Shown piece after piece: positions 22,857-27,235 of a DNA stretch of 27,235 nucleotides. How positions within the stretch are numbered: position 1 is the stretch's first letter; each line of letters opens with the position of its first letter. The stretch lies in the NCBI GenBank assembly GCA_900545165.1, contig UQYA01000012.1:1-27235 (forward strand), written 5' to 3'. Origin of the DNA: an uncultured Collinsella sp. Lineage in GTDB: Bacteria; Actinomycetota; Coriobacteriia; Coriobacteriales; Coriobacteriaceae. The position numbers and the translations under genes were made by a program. The notes beneath the pieces were generated by a model. That model saw only the letters and a program-made list of their open reading frames with translations. It made no database searches and was not told the DNA's origin.

Positions 22857-24203
22857 ATGGAACACGACCTCACACGCGGCAATGTCCTTAAGACCATCGC
22901 GGTCTTTGCCCTGCCTTATATGCTCTCGTACTTTTTGCAGATGCTCTACGGCATGGCCGACCTGTACATGATGGGACAGTTTAGCGGTGCCGCCGGCATC
23001 ACCGCCGTGGGCAATGGCGCGCAGACGCTCTATATCATTACCGTGACGCTCGTGGGCCTGGCCATGGGAACGACGGTCATCGTCGGCCACGCCGTGGGTT
23101 CGCGTCGCTTCGATCGCGCCGAGACCGCCATCGGCAACACCATCACGCTCTTTATGGGCGTCTCGGTGGTGCTGGCCGCTGTCCTGCTCGCACTGTGCCC
23201 GCAGATCGTGGCACTCATTGGCACGCCGGCCGAGGCGGTCGAAGGCACCTCCGCCTACCTGCGTATCTGCTTTGTCGGCATTCCCTTTATCGCCGCGTAC
23301 AACATCCTTTCGGCTATCTTTCGCGGACTGGGCGATTCGCGCTCGCCTATGTACGTAATCGGCGTGGCATGCATCATCAACATCGCGCTCGATTTTCTGT
23401 TTATCGGCCACATGGGGCTCGGCCCCGTGGGCGCGGCGCTCGGCACGGTGACCGCGCAGACGGCCAGCGTTGCCCTCGCGCTCGTGTGGCTTAAGAGCCA
23501 TCGCACGAACATCCACGTTAAGCGTAGCGACCTGCGCCCCCAGCCCGAGGTGCTCGGCAGCATTCTTAAGATCGGCGTGCCTGTGGCCGTGCAGGACGGC
23601 TGCATCCAGGTGGCGTTTATGTTTATCACCGTCATCGCCAACCACCGAGGGCTCGTCGACGCCGCCGCCGTGGGCCTGGTCGAGAAGATGATCAGCTTCT
23701 TGTTCATTGTGCCGAGCTCCATGGGCGCCACCGTCAGCGCGCTCACGGCGCAAAACGCCGGCGCGGGCAAGGGCGATCGCGCGCGTCAGGTGCTCAAGGA
23801 CGCAATGACCATCTCGGTAGTGTACGGCTGCCTGATCACAGTGCTGATGTGGCTGGTGGCACCGGCGTTTATCGGCTTTTTTGCCAAGGACGCTGCAGTA
23901 GTCGCCGCCGGTACCGGTTATATGCGCAGCTACATTTTCGACGCGATTTTTGCCGGCATCCACATTTGCTTTAGTGGCTTTTTCGCTGCATACGGCAAGA
24001 GCTACATCGGCTTTGCGCACAACGTACTGGCCGTGGCGCTCATTCGCGTGCCGGGCGCGTGGCTGCTGTCGAACGCCTATTCCGATACGTTGTTTCCTAT
24101 GGGCATCGCTTCGCCGTGCGGATCGATTTTGTCGGCAGTCATCTGTATTGTCGCGTTTACCGTGCTCAACCGGCGCGGGGCTTTTGACAAGTTGGTAGCG
24201 TAG
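22857..24203 (+). CDS. MATE-family multidrug/cation efflux transporter
   Basis: The 448-residue product has the usual MATE length and about twelve membrane segments in two similar halves. Family features include the N-terminal LFSYMLSYFLQMLYGMADLYMMGQF-like start (visible as ALPYMLSYFLQMLYGMADL), the VGHAVGS loop, and GLGDSRSPMYV near residue 160. Such proteins export cationic drugs using a sodium or proton gradient. The ATG at 22857 has only a weak ribosome binding site (AGAAAG). It is divergent from the ABC operon, with a 258-bp shared regulatory gap, and lies 54 bp before the merR gene. Control by a MerR-type operator implies induction by its own toxic substrate. Confidence 0.92.
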   Translation: MEHDLTRGNVLKTIAVFALPYMLSYFLQMLYGMADLYMMGQFSGAAGITAVGNGAQTLYIITVTLVGLAMGTTVIVGHAVGSRRFDRAETAIGNTITLFMGVSVVLAAVLLALCPQIVALIGTPAEAVEGTSAYLRICFVGIPFIAAYNILSAIFRGLGDSRSPMYVIGVACIINIALDFLFIGHMGLGPVGAALGTVTAQTASVALALVWLKSHRTNIHVKRSDLRPQPEVLGSILKIGVPVAVQDGCIQVAFMFITVIANHRGLVDAAAVGLVEKMISFLFIVPSSMGATVSALTAQNAGAGKGDRARQVLKDAMTISVVYGCLITVLMWLVAPAFIGFFAKDAAVVAAGTGYMRSYIFDAIFAGIHICFSGFFAAYGKSYIGFAHNVLAVALIRVPGAWLLSNAYSDTLFPMGIASPCGSILSAVICIVAFTVLNRRGAFDKLVA

Positions 24204-24257
24204 CGGGGCAACGCGAGTCTGGCGCCCCTCCCCGACCCTATTGAAAGGAACGGTCCC

Positions 24258-25097
24258 ATGACCGACTCGCCAGCTGAACATACAGAGGGCCTGCTCCGCA
24301 TTGGCGAGGTGGCACGCCTGTTTAACCTGAGCGTGGGAACGCTACGTCATTACGAGCAGATCGGCTTGTTGGATCCGGCGCGCATCGATCCGGCAAGTGG
24401 GTACCGCTACTACGGATCGCGGCAGCTCTCCACCCTCAACACCATCAGCCACCTGCGAGTTCTCGACTTGCCGCTCGCGCAAATCCGCGAGTTTGTGACC
24501 ACGCGCGATGTGGACCTCATGCAGCGGCAGCTGGCTCAGCAACAGGAAATCATCGAGCGCAAGCGCCGCGAGCTCGAACGCGTGTCGCGCAAGATTAACA
24601 GCCGGCTTGCCCTGCTGCACGATGCCTTGAACAACGAGCTCAATATCATTTGCACAATCGATGCGCCCGAACTTCGCTGCGCCGTGCTGCGCGAACGCGT
24701 CAACCCTACCGACGCCTATGCGCTGGAGTGGCAAATTCGTCAACTGCAGACGGGCCAGCACGAGACGTTTGTTTTTCTGGGCAACTTGGGCGTCGGGATC
24801 GCGCCCGAACGCCTTGCCACCGGCGACTTTGATGGCTACGACGAGGTCTTTCTGCTGCTGGATGGCACGGACGATTACCTGGGCGATGTCGAAGTACGTC
24901 CCGCCGCGCGGTATCTGACAGTCAGCTTCCGCGGCACGCACGGTCAGGCGACCCCGCGCTATGAGCGCTTACTCGATTACATGCACGAGTGCGACCTGTC
25001 CCCCGCCGGTCCCTCGCGCGAAATCGCCCCCATCGACGACATCATCAGCGACGACCCGGGGGCGTATGTGACGAGGATCGCGATACCGGTCCGCTAA
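24258..25097 (+). CDS. MerR-family transcriptional regulator with BmrR/GyrI-like effector domain
   Basis: The 279-residue protein has the N-terminal MerR winged helix (LRIGEVARLFNLSVGTLRHY, about 14-33, followed by SGYRYYGSRQL). A long dimerisation helix runs from about 85 to 125 (QRQLAQQQEIIERKRRELER). The C-terminal effector domain of about 150 residues begins at DAPELRCAVLRERV and resembles GyrI/BmrR drug-sensing domains. It is the second gene of the MATE unit, and the matching operator lies in front of the MATE gene, so it probably activates its own operon on drug binding. The ATG at 24258 follows AAAGGA. The inducer is not predictable. Confidence 0.93.
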   Translation: MTDSPAEHTEGLLRIGEVARLFNLSVGTLRHYEQIGLLDPARIDPASGYRYYGSRQLSTLNTISHLRVLDLPLAQIREFVTTRDVDLMQRQLAQQQEIIERKRRELERVSRKINSRLALLHDALNNELNIICTIDAPELRCAVLRERVNPTDAYALEWQIRQLQTGQHETFVFLGNLGVGIAPERLATGDFDGYDEVFLLLDGTDDYLGDVEVRPAARYLTVSFRGTHGQATPRYERLLDYMHECDLSPAGPSREIAPIDDIISDDPGAYVTRIAIPVR

Positions 25098-25151
25098 TCA
25101 CTACCATTTATCGAGCAATTCCATCCATTTACCTTAATCCGAATTAGATTG

Positions 25152-25157
25152 TATTAT
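25152..25157 (+). promoter_or_regulatory. Possible -10 box of the peptidase/lipoprotein pair
   Basis: TATTAT lies about 49 bp upstream of the peptidase ATG in an AT-rich spacer after merR. The hexamer 17 bp further upstream (TTACCT) is a poor -35 match, so this is only a candidate. Confidence 0.3.
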
Positions 25158-25205
25158 GTAGCAAATAAAATGACAGCATATTGCCCCCCATAGGCAGGAG
25201 ACATT

Positions 25206-26378
25206 ATGCCCAGAGTTCAATCACGTCGCTCGTTTCTTCTCGGCCTAGCCTCGATCATCGGCTTATCCGCGTCACGCCCAACAAGAGTATTCGCTGCCGA
25301 CTCAAACTCATCCGTCGCTTTTACATCAGACCTAGCACAAGACTACGCGCTTTCCCTGTTGCCCATCGTCGACGGATCCGCGAACTTAGAGATCGAGCAA
25401 ATCGTTCCCGTATGCCAACAAATCGGCCTTATCTGTGGCTATGAAATCAGTGTCACAAGGGAAGGAAGCCCTTACGGTTATTTAGTACTTGACGCATCAT
25501 ATCCTGGGCTTCTGAAGGAGATAACCCTCGGCGATACCATTCTTCCGATTTCAGCTTCTCTATCAAACGCCATTTCAACTTATTCCGGCCAACAGGCCAC
25601 AAACCCAACCGTACTAATTTCGTACAACGATATTGAATATGGAACTTTGGTGCCAGGAACTAGAGACTGTGTAACCAACTATAACAATATACGGTCTGTC
25701 CCGATTGTCACCGAAAAGGGTATAACACCTCAAAGCAATAACCCAACTTCATGGAATGCAGTCATTATCAATGAAGATGACTTGATGTTGCATTTCCAAA
25801 TAGACGATTTAAACGGAATACCGTTCCGAGGAGTCTCGGAATCATTAGTTGAAGCCCGCACTAATAAGTATGCATGCGTCGTTTCTGCCTTGTACGCTGT
25901 ATCAATGCATTACGGTCTCACCAGTTCAAACGCTAATCAATTTAATCCCGATTATTATAAAGAAATATGGAACGTCACTGGCACAACAACGTATAAGACC
26001 AATGATCAGGGCGTCGAGTACGGAAGCACGATCATCCCAGATGGAATTGTTCCGTTTAAAAGTCTTGCCGCTCAAAAGGGTAGAGCACTTAATACTCAAT
26101 TTTTCGGTTATCAGCCTCAATTCGCTCAGTACAGAGCAACTATCGATCAAGGGAATATCGGCTTGTATCATATGTGGATCAACAGCCGAAACAGTGAAGG
26201 ATCCGTCGAGCTATCAGGTCATACAGTCACAGTAACTGGCTATTTTACTGGGCATAATGGAAGCTCTGGCATCGAACTGCAGTGGCTCGAAGTATTCGAC
26301 GGATGGAACACTTATCCCCGAGCGATTAACTATGCAACGCCCAATATGGTCAAATTGAACGGAACAGTCTTTTGGTAA
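25206..26378 (+). CDS. Tat-exported papain-like cysteine peptidase (C10/C39-like), putative
   Basis: The 390-residue protein starts with a twin-arginine signal (SRRSFLLG at residues 6-13, likely cut after about residue 30). Residues about 35-200 are probably a propeptide or an N-terminal beta-rich domain. A candidate papain-like triad follows: Cys224 in KYACVVSALYAVSMHYG, His339 in ELSGHTVTVTGYF, and Asp365 or Asn368 in LEVFDGWN. The order Cys-His-Asp/Asn and the helix after Cys fit streptopain-type (C10) or C39-like peptidases. I cannot assign one family with certainty. The ATG at 25206 follows AGGAG. The gene is distinctly more AT-rich than merR and ligA, which suggests recent acquisition. 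It is followed 5 bp later by a lipoprotein gene. Confidence 0.65.
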   Translation: MPRVQSRRSFLLGLASIIGLSASRPTRVFAADSNSSVAFTSDLAQDYALSLLPIVDGSANLEIEQIVPVCQQIGLICGYEISVTREGSPYGYLVLDASYPGLLKEITLGDTILPISASLSNAISTYSGQQATNPTVLISYNDIEYGTLVPGTRDCVTNYNNIRSVPIVTEKGITPQSNNPTSWNAVIINEDDLMLHFQIDDLNGIPFRGVSESLVEARTNKYACVVSALYAVSMHYGLTSSNANQFNPDYYKEIWNVTGTTTYKTNDQGVEYGSTIIPDGIVPFKSLAAQKGRALNTQFFGYQPQFAQYRATIDQGNIGLYHMWINSRNSEGSVELSGHTVTVTGYFTGHNGSSGIELQWLEVFDGWNTYPRAINYATPNMVKLNGTVFW

Positions 26379-26383
26379 ACCGG

Positions 26384-26797
26384 ATGGCACCATCAAAATG
26401 CTATGGCACCACGGCCTTTGCCCTGGTTACGATATTGGTGATTTTCGCTATGTTTGCATCCGTTTCTTCATGCACAGATAGAGCCCGCTATAGCGGAGGA
26501 GATGATTACCTTGTCTTTGGAGTCGGCAGCGTTCATTCTATTGAGGGAACGGAACTCGTAATCCAAACAGACAACAGTCCCCGCTACACCGACGCTGGAA
26601 AGCAAACCCGGATTACATTCCCCTCATCTGGCCGAATCAAAGACAAGCTTTCCCAAATCAAAGTTGGGACAAGAGTTTCCTACTCACGCTTTGAGTCGGT
26701 AGACGCATCTGGATCATACGAGGGAAACGATATCGAAATTGAACAGGCAAACACTATAAGGAGATGTTTAGGAACTGAGCCTCTGCGCAGTTCCTAA
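26384..26797 (+). CDS. Putative lipoprotein, function unknown, paired with the peptidase
   Basis: The 137-residue product has a hydrophobic N-terminal segment followed by SVSSC, a plausible lipobox with Cys30 as the lipidated residue. The mature part is about 107 residues, polar and predicted to be mostly beta-strand, with GVGSVHSIEGTELVI and KVGTRVSYSRF as regularly spaced strands that could form an OB-like barrel. I know no family for it. It begins 5 bp after the peptidase stop codon, shares its AT-rich composition, and may be a surface inhibitor or partner of that enzyme, which is only an inference. The ATG at 26384 is preferred; a TTG at 26372 overlapping the peptidase gene is possible. 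Its stop codon lies inside a hairpin. Confidence 0.6.
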   Translation: MAPSKCYGTTAFALVTILVIFAMFASVSSCTDRARYSGGDDYLVFGVGSVHSIEGTELVIQTDNSPRYTDAGKQTRITFPSSGRIKDKLSQIKVGTRVSYSRFESVDASGSYEGNDIEIEQANTIRRCLGTEPLRSS

Positions 26798-26800
26798 ACA
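26765..26800. terminator. Long hairpin between convergent lipoprotein and ligA genes
   Basis: A perfect 13-bp stem (TGTTTAGGAACTG and its complement) with a ten-base loop covers the end of the lipoprotein gene and stops 5 bp before the ligA stop codon. It could terminate both converging transcripts, although neither side has a strong U-run. Confidence 0.6.
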
Positions 26801-26805
26801 AATCA

Positions 26806-27235
<430 letters not shown>

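Noticed and set aside
22815..24281. Minus-strand reading frame (488 codons) opposite the MATE gene
   Set aside because: It is antisense to a clear MATE transporter and to the start of merR, and the product is a charged, low-complexity sequence.
26372..26383. TTG start for the lipoprotein gene
   Set aside because: It would overlap the peptidase stop codon and add four residues without a better ribosome binding site; the ATG at 26384 is simpler.

Overview
The window is a high-GC bacterial chromosome segment that looks like a Collinsella-type coriobacterium (Actinomycetota). The support is Gram-positive: LPXTG-type pilins with a class C sortase, a heterodimeric ABC exporter, DUF559/Vsr-like and AbiE-like accessory genes, and short dispersed hairpins between genes. 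The genus is an inference from style and gene content; no rRNA or other marker gene is present. No tRNA, rRNA, transposase, integrase or CRISPR array was seen.

Layout. Positions 1-1499 (minus strand) hold the start of gatA and all of gatC, the tRNA-dependent amidotransferase subunits. At the far right (26806-27235, minus) is the C-terminal BRCT end of ligA. In several Gram-positive lineages ligA lies directly upstream of gatCAB, so the roughly 25 kb between them may be an accessory block placed inside a housekeeping locus. From left to right the block holds a class C sortase (1804-2748), an AbiE-like nucleotidyltransferase/regulator pair (2860-4583), a gene-free structured stretch, a strong terminator (4958-4996), and a three-gene pilus operon read leftward (11940 to 5097). 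It continues with a Cof-type HAD phosphatase, an MFS transporter, a MoaC-MobB fusion with moaA (molybdenum cofactor), a DUF559-like protein, a two-gene heterodimeric ABC exporter, a divergent MATE-merR unit, and an AT-richer pair encoding a Tat-exported papain-like cysteine peptidase and a lipoprotein.

How the parts work together. The pilus operon encodes a large tip adhesin with a choice-of-anchor-A-like region and two FimA-type pilins. The polymerising sortase lies beyond the pilus terminator and the toxin-antitoxin-like pair, so it is probably transcribed separately. The tip adhesin carries a run of nine G just after its signal peptide; gain or loss of one G gives an immediate stop codon, which suggests ON/OFF phase variation. 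The MATE-merR unit has a textbook MerR operator between its -35 and -10 boxes. The ABC exporter subunits show complementary degenerate and canonical ATP sites.

The intergenic spaces carry two families of short hairpins. Family A has four copies with long perfect arms. Family B has six copies whose stems vary while the loop keeps a GGGACAGG-like word. All copies lie just 3' of minus-strand genes. Together with the poly-G switch they are the most unusual features of the window.
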